Translations under genes and position numbers: made by a program
Source of the DNA: Piromyces finnis
Taxonomy: Eukaryota > Neocallimastigomycota > Neocallimastigomycetes > Neocallimastigales > Neocallimastigaceae
Direction of reading: 5' to 3'
Assembly (NCBI GenBank): GCA_002104945.1
Contig: MCFH01000023.1
Coordinates: forward strand, 62,001 to 126,000
Length of the DNA: 64,000 bases
Part shown: one piece after another, positions 1-12,600 of the stretch
How positions within the stretch are numbered: position 1 is the first letter of the stretch
Layout of the letters: each line of letters starts with the position of its first letter
Notes under the pieces: model-generated
Told to the model about the DNA's origin: nothing
The model's input: the letters and a program-made list of their open reading frames with translations, nothing else
The model's database searches: none

Positions 1-994
1 AACTTTCCTTTCCACTATAGAAAAACTCTTTATATGATTTGAAGAAAGAAGTAGGAACAGTTTTTAATATACTGAGATTGGCAATTGCTTTGTATACTTC
101 TTCATATGTTTCAAATCCATATGGAATTGTAGTTATTGAACCATGCATATAATCAGGATATTCTATGGGTTTACCTACTTGAATATTTTAATTTTTTAAA
201 TGAATAATAATGGTTTCTCCTGGATTATTACCTAGAAATACAATAGCTTCATCAAATACATCTTTTAAATAATATTTCTTTCCTGTATCTCTATTCATAC
301 AATCAAATACAAGGTGCGAAAGATATATTTCCTTATTTTTGTTTGTTTCAATTCTTATATCAAAATATCTGATTCCATTCATCATTTGTCCAAAAATATT
401 TAATTCTTGAGTTCTACCAAGACTTACTCGAGCATTATAAATATTAACACCAGTATCTCCTATTGCATATGTTCCACTATCATAAGTTCCAGGAATGTTA
501 AGTTGATTAATTTGTATATTATCATCCGTAATTTTAGTTATTCATTGAATATCGTTGTCATTAATTTTAAATGTACACCATCCATATTCAGTTAAAGCAC
601 GCTTATCTGTTAAATCAATATCATAATAAGGAACCTTATCTATGGTAAGCATCTTATTGTAAGTTTCACCGCCAATTCCAGTATTTGTAAAATAACACTT
701 ATTTCTATTAATATCAACATAACCTTTAGTCTTACAATCACCAGGATCATCTCTACTTCTTGGACCAAATTTCTTATCAGTATGCTCATTTCTAAGATAG
801 CAATCATATATATCATCAGTAAAAATACCTGTATCACATTGTTTACAAATATACACTTTACTATAATCATCTTCACCAATAAGTAAATAAGCTTTAGTTG
901 TTGTACCATCTAATTCATAATATTGATCTTGATCTTTTACACCCAACACATTTCTAACTAGTGCAATTGCAATAATAGCAGAAAAAAATATCAT
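1..994 (-). pseudogene. Secreted PI-PLC X-domain-like protein, broken (copy A), runs off the left edge
   Basis: Reading begins at an ATG at 994 with a hydrophobic signal peptide, then a Cys-containing N-terminal domain of about 120 residues, then a phosphatidylinositol-specific phospholipase C X-like barrel. X-domain landmarks are INQLNIPGTYDSGTY and, further on, GIRYFDIR and TIIIHLK. Two in-frame stops interrupt one continuous homologous frame: TGA at 542-544, where an intact relative in this window has Trp, and TAA at 188-190. The first catalytic His of the family (GTHDSGT) is Tyr here (codon 482-484), so activity would be lost even without the stops. Two other copies lie at 44153-44734 and 46254-47360. 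The frame stays open from 187 to the window edge. The family call is from recognised motifs; the pseudogene status is seen directly. Confidence 0.8.
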
Positions 995-1349
995 TTTATG
1001 AGTCTATAATTTCGAATTTAGAAATTATATTATTTATTGGATTAATATTTATAGTTATCTTAAATAACTTTTTTTTATAAATTAAAAACATAAAAAATCA
1101 TTTTATATTTAAATACATATTTAAATAATATCTTATTTAATTATTATAATATATATATATATATAATGTTTATATTTATATATAATGTTTATATATAATA
1201 CTTAATGTTAGTTTATATATAAGAATTAAATTAATAATGAAATTAATATTTCATTATAGTTTGAATTGTTAATAAAATTTATTTTTAAAAAATACTCACT
1301 AAATTTCTTTTACATATTAAATTTATTGAATATATTTAATAGATTTAAT

Positions 1350-2152
1350 TTAAACATTATTAAATTTTTTAGAAGATTTAGCATCTTTATATTTAAAAAA
1401 GCAAGAACAACAACAATAACAAATTCCAAGATTTGCAATAAAAATCAAAAATCCCAAACAATACAAAAAATTATATAAAGAGTGTAAACTACGTAATTCA
1501 CCATTTCCTTCAACTTTATCTTTTCCTTCAACTTCATCAATAGGTCTGTAGCACTCTCCATTACATTCACCTTCTGAACAATCATTATCATTCACACAAG
1601 GATCTCCAATAAATCTTCCCTTACGACCATATCGAAGACGTGTGATAATATTATTTTCATTGAATTTACAAGTATGGTTTACACATTTATTTGTAAAACA
1701 TTGAGCATCTTTATTACATTCAGTTGAAGTATTATTGCTTATAATAGGATCAAGATACCGAACATATGGATGCAAAATATACCTGTTGAATTGAATTTCC
1801 GAAAAATTACATATTCCGCAATCTGTATTGTTGTCGTTTAATCGTAAAGTATTAGTATTAATTGGAATTTCAATAAATGGTAAATAAAAAAATTCATCAG
1901 CTTTAAAACAAAATGAACCTCTGCATATAATATCCTAATTATATGCAGAGGGTTGTATAGGGTTGTATCACAAAATACGCATTCAATAGAATTAGTATTC
2001 ACATTTAAATGATAAATATATTCATAAGGAATATAATCTGATTCAATGGTTAGAATATTATCTAATTCAATGGCTATAATATGAGTATATCCATTTTGAA
2101 AAAACAAAATACAAAATATATATGTAAATACCAAGAAAATAATGTTTTTCAT
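1350..2152 (-). pseudogene. Cys-rich type I membrane protein, frameshifted (copy A)
   Basis: The ATG at 2152 starts a hydrophobic signal peptide (MKNIIFLVFTYIFCILFF). The C-terminal part carries two Dickkopf-like Cys clusters (C-N-K-D-A-Q-C-F-T-N-K-C and C-V-N-D-N-D-C-S-E-G-E-C), then a membrane span of about 20 residues with several Cys and a Lys-rich tail. The N- and C-terminal parts are in different frames. The switch falls exactly at a perfect palindrome at 1918-1951 beside a 10-bp tandem duplication. Homology with the intact copy at 43223-43915 shows the halves belong together. It lies just upstream of, and on the same strand as, the broken PI-PLC-like gene. The role is unknown; the architecture suggests a cell-surface protein. 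Confidence 0.7.
1918..1951. repeat. Perfect palindrome, 14-bp arms, inside Cys-rich pseudogene A
   Basis: CCTCTGCATATAAT and its exact complement flank a 6-base spacer. It sits at the frame break of the Cys-rich pseudogene, directly upstream of the conserved F-C codons. A second long palindrome occupies the same place in copy C (49498-49542). Confidence 0.85.
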
Positions 2153-4539
2153 TTTATTTTATAAAAATTATATAAAATAAATCTTGAAACTTAATTAATC
2201 TTATATTAATTAACAGTTTAATTTAACATTTAATAATATAATTATAAATATTTTATTCTATTAATATATCAAAATATTTTTAAAATATTTTTAATTATAA
2301 TTAAGAAGAAATTATATTTTTAAAATTATTTTTTTTAAAATTTATAAAATATTTTAAAACCGATCATATTTCAATAAATTGTTACACTATTATTTATATA
2401 ATAAATAGAATATTCTATAAATCTAAATTAACTGAAATATTAATTATTTAATAATTTTAATATTACATTATCTTATTATAACTTATAATAAAAAAATAAA
2501 ATAAAATATTTAAAATGCTATTTTTTATATTTTATATATTTATAAATAATAATTATTTAGACATTATATAATTTGCATTAATGAAATAATTATTTATATA
2601 TTTATAAAATATGTAATATTTTATTTTATTGAAAGATTTAATTTTATATTTATATAACCTTAATATTTTCTTTTATAGATTTATATATTATCATAATAGA
2701 TAATAGATAATTCATTAAAAATAATATGTACATATAATTACATCATGCTAAATACAATAACAACATTAAATAGAAACTATGATATATATTTAATTAAACT
2801 AAACTTTTATTTTTTAATATTTTATTTTATAATTCAAATGAATGTAAATACATTTAAACATCATTTATTTATTATATAAATAAACTATGTTTAATATAGA
2901 TGTAAATATTATATTATATATTTTATAATAATTTGTAATTACCAAGTTGAACTATTACACTATTAAATAAAAACTTTTAATTTATAAAAAATATTAATAT
3001 TATTTTTAAATAAACTATTTATTTTTAAATCAATATTATCTTTAAATATAATACTTTTTTATATAATTTTATCAAAAAAGTGTTGTTAAAAAATGTTAAC
3101 TATATTATTTTTAACTAGTTAGTATAATATATAATATATTATAATTTAAATATTTACTTATATTTATCATACCTTTATTTATAGTTTTACATAATAATGA
3201 TAAATTAATAAATAAATATCCACAATTATAAAATGATTAGTATACATTATAATTTATATTTTAATAAAATAATTTTTTAATTTTTATTAAATATAAAATT
3301 AATTAATAATTAATGAATATTATTCAATTACTTTTTAAAAAAATGTTCATATTTTTTAGTTGAAAAAAATCTAATAGAATAAAATAATTAATAAAAAAAA
3401 ACTAAAATAATTAGATTTACCAGAGAAACTATAAAAAAAAATTAAAGTAAATAATATTAATATTAATTTTTATTTATATTTATATTTATTCTATTCATAT
3501 CTACATGCCTATTAAGATTTTCAATAAACATTCCTCAATGTAATATTATTTATTAAAAAAAAGGTAGTTAAAAAGTATTACTGAATAATGAAATACTTTA
3601 TTGAAATATAAAATATAAGAATTATAAATTTATTTAAAGAAAAATGTTTTAAAATTCAAAATGATAATTTAAAAAAAAAAAAAAAAAAAAGGATATTTAT
3701 ATAAAATTTATTATAATGAATCTATTTCTTTCTAAAAAAAATAAAAAACATAAGTAAGTAAATAACACATGTTTTATTTACTATTTATGTTTAAATAAAT
3801 AATAAAAAAGAAATAATATAAAATTGACTTAAACATTAATGTAACTTTTAATTTGATAATATTATATAGTTGTAATCGTTTATTATAGTTTATCATTAGC
3901 ATCATATAAATGTAATTTTATAAAAAAAAAAGGTACGCAACAATAATAAATACATGAATATTGATATACATACTTGGAATAAAGGATTTGTAATCCCCTT
4001 TTTTCTCCTTAATAAATTGTCATTTTTATATATTAAAAATGGCAATTTTTTTATAATACCAAAAAAAAAAAAAGTTTTAAATATATATAAACTAAAAGAA
4101 ATCTTTTAAATAGTTTTACTAAAAGCGGTTGAGAAAAATAAAAAATGCTTATGGGTTATAAAAGTGTTCTTATTTGATAATATAAATATTGAATATAATT
4201 TTTATAAAATATTTACTTTTCAATTTAGTATATCAATAGTTTTTAAAAAGAATATATATATAAGAGAATGAGCAGAAATAGAGTTTAGTAACTTTATCCC
4301 ATTTACTTGGAAATCTTTTTAATCTACTTTCTTTGCATGGATATTTATTTATTGATATAAATTTTGAATATAATTTTTTATACTATACAATTTTTACTCT
4401 TCCTATTAAATAAATATAAATGATAAAAATTGTATTTTTAAAACATTTTCTTTCAAGATAAATAAATGGTGATTTTTCAACTTTAATCTTTTATACCTTA
4501 AGAGGTATTCCCTTGTTTAATTTTTAAAAATACTAATTT
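2153..4539. other. Gene-free AT-rich DNA
   Basis: No open frame of credible composition is visible on either strand. The stretch is almost entirely A/T with homopolymer runs (for example poly-A near 3671-3690 and 4062-4073). I see no RNA gene or repeat array here. Confidence 0.6.
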
Positions 4540-5301
4540 AAAATGCTTTATTACATCGGATGAGACAAAAGTGAAAAGATCCAGTAATAATGATCCATTA
4601 CTAGATCCAACCTTTAATCCATATAAAGGTTATACCTATAGTGTTCACCACACAGATAAAAAATAGGAAAAGGACATTTAGGAGAAAAAATTAGGTTTGA
4701 CACTTCAAAACTCAAATTAATGGAAAATGAAAAAAGACCTTTGTTATGGAATGGCAGTTGGCATATGAGTACTTTTTTCTCAACAATAGATCAATTTTAC
4801 AATAAAGTAAAATCATATTCACATTATAATATATTTACAGGTAATGAAGAGGAAGATAAAAAGAAAATAATTTCAAGAGTTAAAGAACATACATGTATAT
4901 TTGGAAGTCCAAAACAGTATTACGATAATATTCCTTTTTTACCAGAAAATTGTGATGAAGGATATAATTATAATTTTGATTATTATTATTATTGGAAAAA
5001 TAATACAAAAAAAATTAGATAAAGATTTCAGTAAATATATAAATAAATTAGAAAGAGAAATTCCAACACAAGTATGGAAAAATCCAATTTGTTATTCTTA
5101 TATGCTAGATCGTGACAATTAATTCAAAAAGAGGACTGGAAAAATACAAGGTTCGATAAAATAAATACCAATATTATCATTAAAACAGTTCCGGATTTAG
5201 TATCAAAAGAATATACAATACAAATGCTTGAGGCGTTATCAAAAATTGATAATTACCTTGCATTGACAATACCGATTTTTATAATCTTTAATATATATTA
5301 G
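4540..5301 (+). pseudogene. Degraded unrecognised gene
   Basis: Three collinear coding-like stretches lie in shifting frames: about 4540-4665 (contains DPTFNPYKGYTY), 4700-5022 (contains RPLLWNGSWHMSTFF and a Lys/Glu-rich segment with two Cys), and 5024-5301 (contains EIPTQVWKNP, then EYTIQMLEALSKIDNYL). Codon use is clearly coding-like compared with the surrounding AT-rich DNA, but stops (4666-4668 and others) and frame changes break it. I do not recognise the family. It could be a decayed member of a lineage-specific family. Confidence 0.4.
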
Positions 5302-5655
5302 TGAAGCTAAATTTAAAATAAATGATTTATTTTACTTTTTATTTTTTTAATGAAATTATCAAAGAATTTATTTAATATATATATATATATATATTATTCT
5401 TATATTGTCAATAATTATATTATTTTAAATTTATATCAAATATTATCTTTTCTTAAAATTTTATTACCTTTACTGGTTTAAATTATTTTGAATGTTATTG
5501 TTTTAATTAGATTTATTAAATAGAATATTATATTAATTGAATATATATAATTATTTAGAGTTTCCTATGTACAATATTTTAAAAAAAAATATTACATCAC
5601 TTGCAAATATATTTAAACTTAATACTAATTAATAATAAATAAATATTACTTATTT
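5302..5655. other. AT-rich spacer, nothing recognised
   Basis: A/T-rich DNA with an AT dinucleotide run near 5380-5395. No gene or structured element is seen. Confidence 0.5.
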
Positions 5656-6120
5656 TTACTTTTTCTTTTTAAACATATTTTTAATATTTTTAATTATGGG
5701 TTTTATTATTGGTTTAATGTAACAACATAAAATAAAACTAAATAAATTATAAATATACCACAAAGTAAATATATTAAATTTATAAAACAAATAATAAAAT
5801 CACTTTCAACACACTTTATCTTCTGATAAACAATATAACAATCCATATTCTTTGTCTTTTCCACATATATCACCTATTGTTTTTCCACAATGTATATGCG
5901 AAAATCTATTGCATAAATTTATATATGCATTAGTACAATATTCAGTTGTATTTTCTGCATTAAAAATACAGACTCAATACATTTATAAACATTGTGAATC
6001 AAAAGTACATTTATAAGAAAAGTAAATATTTTTCATAATATATTTTTCTGTACTATAACCATAATAATCAAGATAATAATGAAATTCATTACTTACATTA
6101 TGCTTATAAAAATAATTATA
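5656..6120 (-). pseudogene. Cys-rich type I membrane protein remnant (orphan copy D)
   Basis: Read on the minus strand, a frame with scattered stops gives CTFDSQC, then VCIFNAENTTEYC, HCGKTIGDICGKD and CLSEDKVC, followed by a hydrophobic span and a Lys-rich end (KNMFKKKK) before a stop at 5658-5656. Cys spacing and the order of landmarks match the intact protein at 43223-43915 (its N-C-G-K-D-Y-K-E-S-C stretch aligns with HCGKTIGDIC). At least three in-frame stops make it non-functional. The upstream end overlaps, antisense, the start of the ankyrin frame. No PI-PLC-like partner is seen beside this copy. Confidence 0.55.
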
Positions 6121-7013
6121 TAAATATCTTAAAACGTCTAATTACAAGAAATAATGAATCTATAAATATAAGAGATGATAAAGGTAATACTTTATTGCAT
6201 ATTGCATGCCAAAGAGGAGACAAAGACATGGTAAAATGCTTAATTGATAATGGTGCAAATATATTTATTCAAAATAATAATGATGATACACCTGTGGCTT
6301 TGGCAGAAAAGAATGATGATAAAAGTATTGCTAACCTTTTAAATACAGAAAATGAATATATACTCTTTTTATGTGAAGCTATCAAGAAATTAGGTATAAA
6401 AGAAAATAGTGAATCAATCCAAGTTATATCAATGATTCATCCATTTAAAAATACTTCAAATACTAATAAAGAAAAAATTAATATAAATGCCCAAAATAAT
6501 AAAGGATTAACTTTATTACATTATGCTTGGGAGCAAGGAAATGAAAAAATAGTTAAATATTTAATTGAAAAAGGAGCTGATACAAGTATTAAGAGTAATA
6601 ATAGAAGTACATCATTACATTGGGCATGTAAATCAAAAAGTGATAATATTAATCTTGTAAAGTATTTAATTGAAGAAAAAGGGTTAGATATCAAAATTAA
6701 AGATAAGTATGAAAAAATACCATTCCATTATGCCTGTTATAAAGGAAATGAAAATATAGTTAAATATTTAATTAAAAAGGGAGCAAACCCAAGGGCTAAG
6801 AATAGTTATGGAAGAATATCATTACATTTCGCATGTGGAGCAGAAAAAGAAAATATTAATCTTGTTAAGTATTTAATTGAAGTTATAGGATTAGATATCA
6901 ACGCTCAAAATAAGAATAGGTGTACACCGTTAAAATGTGCCTATGAAAAAGGAAATATAAATATAGTTAATTATTTAATTGAAAAAAATGAAAAAGAGAA
7001 ATGGATGGATTAA
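6121..7013 (+). pseudogene. Ankyrin-repeat protein, 5'-truncated
   Basis: The open frame encodes about seven ankyrin repeats, with helical signatures such as GNTLLHIACQRGDKDMVKCL, GLTLLHYAWEQGNEKIVKYL and YGRISLHFACG. It ends at a stop at 7011-7013. The coding-like sequence begins near 6121, but no in-frame ATG precedes the first repeat and the frame closes at 6036-6038, so the 5' end is missing. Ankyrin repeats mediate protein-protein contacts; nothing here indicates a partner. The first repeats are duplicated at 7268-7526. Confidence 0.7.
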
Positions 7014-7267
7014 GATGAATTTACACTATAATATTTTACACTTTTTGTTTTACTCAAAAATGAAAATAATAAATATTTAACTTTTTTTTTAAAAAAAATA
7101 TATCACTTTATTTTTATAATTTCGTTAATAATATTGTTTTTTATTCAAACCTTTATCCGTATTTCGATTAAATTTTAATAATACTATTTATTACTATAGT
7201 ATTCATGTATTTTTTTTATTATTGATTTACTTTATATTGCAATATTTTTTCTTATAATATTCTTTTA

Positions 7268-8091
7268 ACATAAATATCTTAAAAGCTCTCATTGCTAAAG
7301 ATAATGAATTTATAAATATAAGAGATGATAAAGGTAATACTTTATTACATATTGCATGTCAAAGAGGAGACAAAGACATGGTAAAATATTTAATTGATAA
7401 TGGTGCAAATATATTTATTCAAAATAATAATAATGATACACCCATGACTTTGGCAAAGAAGAATGGTGATAAAAATATTGTTAACCTTTTAAATACAGAA
7501 AATGAATATTCACTCTTTTTTTATGAAGCTATCAAGAAAATGAATATAAGAGATTATTTGCAAAAAAAAAAAAAGAATCATTAAAGAAAGTTACAATTCC
7601 AACTATAACCGAAAATAGTTCAAATGGATATGTTATTAAAGCTTCAGATTATAATGTGAAGGGTTTAGCAGAAGTTATTGTTCCTGTTAATGTGACTATA
7701 CCAATTAAATATTTTAATAAAAATTTATTTTTTATTGGTAATGATGCTGAAAGATATTTTACTAAAGTCTATATTAATAACGATGTTAAAATTAGAAATT
7801 ATTATTATATTTTAATATATTAAAACCAAAAAGATATTGATAAAAAATCAAATTAGAGTATTTGTTTCTATATATGTTTATTCAAATGGTGGTTATATTA
7901 GTAATATTATTCGTTGGATTATGTGGTATCATACCCCATCAAACATTGATCACACTGGATATATTAATATATTATATGATGGTAATGAATTTATTGAAGG
8001 ATTTAAAGTTTATTATAATGGAACTGTTAATAGTTTCTTTGAACAGAATTGTCAATGCATAGAAAAATATTCAACATTAACTGATTTTTAA
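7268..8091 (+). pseudogene. Ankyrin-repeat gene remnant with an unknown C-terminal domain
   Basis: The first about 260 bases are a near-copy of 6122-6380 and encode the same two ankyrin repeats. After an A13 homopolymer at 7562-7574 the frame shifts, and coding-like sequence continues (VTIPTITENSSNGYVIKASD, then VPVNVTIPIKYF). A further shift near 7830 leads to a third piece ending at 8091 (contains VYSNGGYI, DHTGYINILYDGNEF and NCQCIEKY). Together they look like one gene of ankyrin repeats plus a beta-rich C-terminal domain that I do not recognise. At least two frame breaks make it a likely pseudogene. Confidence 0.5.
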
Positions 8092-9643
8092 ATTAGCCAA
8101 TAAAATGGTAGCATTTTTCTTTTTTTTTTTTTTTTAAAAAAAAAGACACCTGCTTCTTTCATCTTTTTTATTATTTTAATTTTCCAATATCATAAGAGAT
8201 TCAAGGACGGACGTGTTCAATAGTACATTGATTTCCTGCTATTGTAATTTTTTATTTTATTTTATTATTATTTTTATATTTCAAAAGACTATCTCGAATA
8301 ATATAAAATTATAATTAATATTTGAAATTTCATTGAAATTTATATTTTTAAAATTTGATTTTTTTTTTTTAGTATTAAAAACAACATTCTTTTCTTTTCT
8401 TTTTTTTCTTTACATATTTATAATCATCACTAAATATTGTCATTAATATCGTTGTTATTGCTGTTATTGTCTTGAATTTTATAAAAATAAAATTAAACTT
8501 GTCTAAATTGAAATTATTGTGTTAATAGTAAATAATATTTTATAGAATAAATCTGGAGTTATTATTTTGTATAATTATTATTAAATAATAAAACACTATT
8601 GAAATTATAAAATAAATTAAAATAAATAAAATCAGTAGATATTGTTAAAGCTCGTACAATAGCATAGCTGTCGAGATAAAACAATATAAGATAGTATTAT
8701 CAAAATTTCGAGTGGATTTAATATTATAATTAAGTCTACTAGGCTAGGATAGGCTTAACTATATAGTAAAATAGTAAAATAATAAATTTTAAAATAAAAG
8801 AATAATAAATATAGTTTATAAAGAATTATTTTATTTAATTTTTATTATAAAAATAAATGATAATTATTAATTTTTAAATGAAAACAAAGTATTAAGTAAA
8901 CAGCATTAGTATAAATAGACAAGAGAATAATTATTATTAGAAGGGCTTCTTGTTTAGTAGTTAGAAACGACAGAATTAACGTTTTAGAATATAGACAAAA
9001 TAAAAATATTGAAACGTAATGAATAAAGTTATAAATAAAATATATATTATTTAAAGTTAAATTCTTTCTCCATAAAAATATCCTTTGAATTCTTAAAAGT
9101 ATATTTTTTAATTTAAATTAATTATAGTTTATTTTTTTTTTTCATATTTTAAAATATAAAATATATCTTTTTATTATTTTTTTTTATGTAAAATTATAAA
9201 AAATAAATACAACTTTTTTTTTTTTTTAAAAAAAGGATAATATAATTATAAATTGCTGTTTTAAATAAAAACTAAATGTAATTTTTTATAAAATTATTCA
9301 TTAAGGTTAATGAGAATAATAAAGAAATAAAAATAAAATTTTTTTATTTTTCTCATAATTAAAATCTATTGTAAAAAGATTGTTTACATTAAAAGTATTA
9401 ATGTAAATTTTTTTAGTAAATGAAGTTTGTAAAAGTATTTTTTAGAATTGAATTGTTATATATAAATATTATATATTATTGAATGATTATATTGTGTTTA
9501 ACATAGTTAATAACAATTATATATATATATATATATTTTTTTTTTTTTTGATTTTGAATATATATTTAATGTTAAATGAATGAAATATTATTATTATTTT
9601 TTTTTCTGATTTATGTAAAAGTTCTTATATAAATTTAATCCAT
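8092..9643. other. Gene-free region downstream of the giant scaffoldin
   Basis: Mostly A/T with homopolymer runs. The stretch at about 8640-9050 is less AT-rich and contains mixed-composition segments (for example around 8640-8760 and 8930-9010), which could be a worn LTR or other repeat. I cannot define ends or a partner copy. 9520-9550 is an AT/T run just 3' of the scaffoldin stop. Confidence 0.45.
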
Positions 9644-12600
9644 CTACCAATGAATAAAGGATATAATCATTGAAATGCCAATAAGGAGAGATATCATGGA
9701 TGGACGAATGTAGCGTGATATGGTACCACTAACATGACATTTTTCTGGTTTTTCCTCATCTTCTTCACACTCTACATAATTTAATTTTTCAACGGAACAA
9801 ATCTTAATTTCTTTGGAGTTTTTATCCATGGTAACATAATTTTGAAGACAAACCATATCAAAAGTGGATTTTTTCTCTTCCACATCATAGGTACAATTAG
9901 TGAAAATACCGGAAACAGAGACTAACGTCTCCTTGTTACGACGAGGGAGGATGGCATTGGAATAGTTATTCTTTTCAATATTGTCCATAGCTTGCTTGAC
10001 GTTAAATGGATATTCTTGAGTCAAAGCAACTGGGAAGTTCATCACAACATTTTCATCAGCAGAACAGGATCTGGATTTGACAGGTTGAAGACTGACATTG
10101 GATTCACAGCGGTAGTAGGCTTCATTAATGTAGTAGTATTGTCCATTGATACAGGTTTGGCGAGTACATTCTGTTTCTTCCAATCCTTCTGAATCATAAA
10201 CACAATAGTATACTTCACCATAATTAGTGAAATAGTAACCCGTATTTTCAATAAGACGGCAGGTTTCTTCATTTTCTTTACTACAATCATACATTTCTTT
10301 ATCTATTGTATAATGGTATCCATAATCAACGGCTTCCTCAATCTTGACGATGTCTTTCTCCTTTGTGAATTTATAAATATTGGTGGTATTGGGGTCCAAA
10401 GAAATTAGGGCATAACCCGAGGCTGATGGTGCTTCCCATTTACCATTCTTGAATCTCATCATGATCTTGGCACGTTCATCGTAGTAATAGACCAATTCTT
10501 TTGGTTGTAGTTCTTTACAATTGGAACGTTCACATCCGTATAAGACAATATCATTATTTATTGCCATTATCTTGGAATAGGTTTCACTCATTTGTACAGT
10601 TGTATTAGTGGATAGAGACACAAGATAATATCCAGAATAATCGACAAGTTGAGCTTGATAAAGACTCATACTATAAAGATGTTTTGATTGACCATAACCA
10701 TAGATATTTGTGTTCCATTCGGAGGATTTATAACATTCACCGGTTTCACGATTCTTGATGTCTGATTTGGCAAGACAAAGTTCTCCCTTGTAGGTAATAC
10801 AGAATTCACGACCGTTCAAATCTGCATTGGGTGTACACTTGTTATTCTTGAAAATACAAATAATATCTTTTTCATAGGCAAAATCATAAATTTCGTTAAG
10901 AACATTGTACATCAAAATACGTTTATTGTAATCTGCGAAATAAGTATTGGCAGTAGGGTTATCCAAGATACTACAACTACTACCGTTACAGCGGTAAAGT
11001 TTGACATTTTCATCATTATAATCATTAATGTCATTTCCGTTCACCATGCTATTCGTCTTGGTATTAATAAAGTAATAACCGGTTTCAAAGAATTCAACGA
11101 CACTACCATCATCTAAAAGATAAATATTTGAACCTACGGTGAAATACATATCATCATAGGAATCATTGACTTCTAAACAATTGGAATTGGTGGTGGTGAT
11201 GACATAGGTAGATGTGACCCCTTGAATAATATTTGGTTTGACAACAATGGTATCAGTAGCAAAGTAAAAAATGGAACGATCATTATTTGTGCAAATGCTA
11301 CCAGCATTAATAGAGGTTGTGGAAGACTTCTGCATAGAATATTCCAATGTAATGTAACATTTATTATTATTAAATTCGCATATTGGAATAGTGGCTAATT
11401 CTTCTGGGGTGAGAGATTCACAATGTCCATTACTGCAACGAATAATACCGTAAACTTCACCAGATTCTCTTGGAGGTAAGTGAACTGTTTTTTCTACGTC
11501 TTCTGTGATAAAGTCGTCATCAGCAGTATTTTGTGGATCGTTTAGTTGATGTTCATCTGTCATAAGATAGTGACTTTCTTCAATTGATTCATCATATGAA
11601 CGTTTAGCATTACCTTCTTTAGCTTTAAGAGCACCACGGAATAAACCATTTTTAATTACTGTAGATTTACATTTGTCACCATTTTTACAACGAATTAAAA
11701 CATTAGAATTGTTAGAAAGGTAGAAACCTTCATTACCCGCTTCAATTTTACAATTTACATTTCCTCCGGCTTCTTCACAATTAATCATACTATCATTTCC
11801 ACCAGTAGCGTCAGCATTATCATAATAATTGGGTGAAGGAGTAATTTCTATACAATTGGAAGGATTGCTACAGTCAATTAAAAGATTGGAGGAATAGGTT
11901 AAATAGTAACCTGTTCTTGATTTTATTGTGGTACAACCTTTCTTTTCCGAACATTCAATAATTGCTTGATTTGCTTTATTGGTACCATTATTAAGGTATT
12001 TCATTGTAGATTTCGCTTTATTAAAGGTACAAGAAGTTTCTGAGGAACAATTAATAACACCAGCACCATCATGACCAAGGAAGAATCCAACCTGTGCTTC
12101 AATCGTTTCACAATGATTTTGTTGACATTGAATAAGTTTTTTAGTATCCGAATCATATCCATTATTTTCGTAATAGGAAGGAACACTAAAACGTCCCGAA
12201 AGACATTTACCATTACTTTCACATTTAATAAGGTATGGATTATTCTTGGTACCAACAGTACGACTAGTATCTACTACATATCCTACAAATTCAGCGTGTT
12301 CTAAACGTTTACGTTTATTACATATGAGGGCTTTTTTATTTTCGGAATCATACATATAGGTATAAGGTACACATTCTGGTCTTATGGTACATAGTCTAGT
12401 GGTATCATCACAATCATAAATTCTAGTGCCGTCTTCATCGGAATCAAGATCTTCGACAAGTTTTCCATTTTTATCAATTATAACGACACCACTTTGGTAG
12501 AATTGATAGATATAGTAATGGGAAACCTTAAAGAGTGTATTAATATTTTTAGTGACACCAGGGAATTTTCCAGAAGGTATGGAGGCATAGACATAGTAAT

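Noticed and set aside
542-544. TGA as a sense codon (alternative genetic code)
   Set aside because: TGA is at a Trp position here, but other genes in the window use TGG for Trp and the same pseudogene also has a TAA; ordinary decay explains it.
1918-1980. A normal intron explaining the frame change in Cys-rich copy A
   Set aside because: No GT-AG pair here restores phase: the available GT donors leave the wrong residual bases before the AGGTTC junction or create a stop.
8640-9050. A solo LTR
   Set aside because: The segment is less AT-rich than its flanks, but I could find neither matching ends nor a target duplication nor a second copy in the window.
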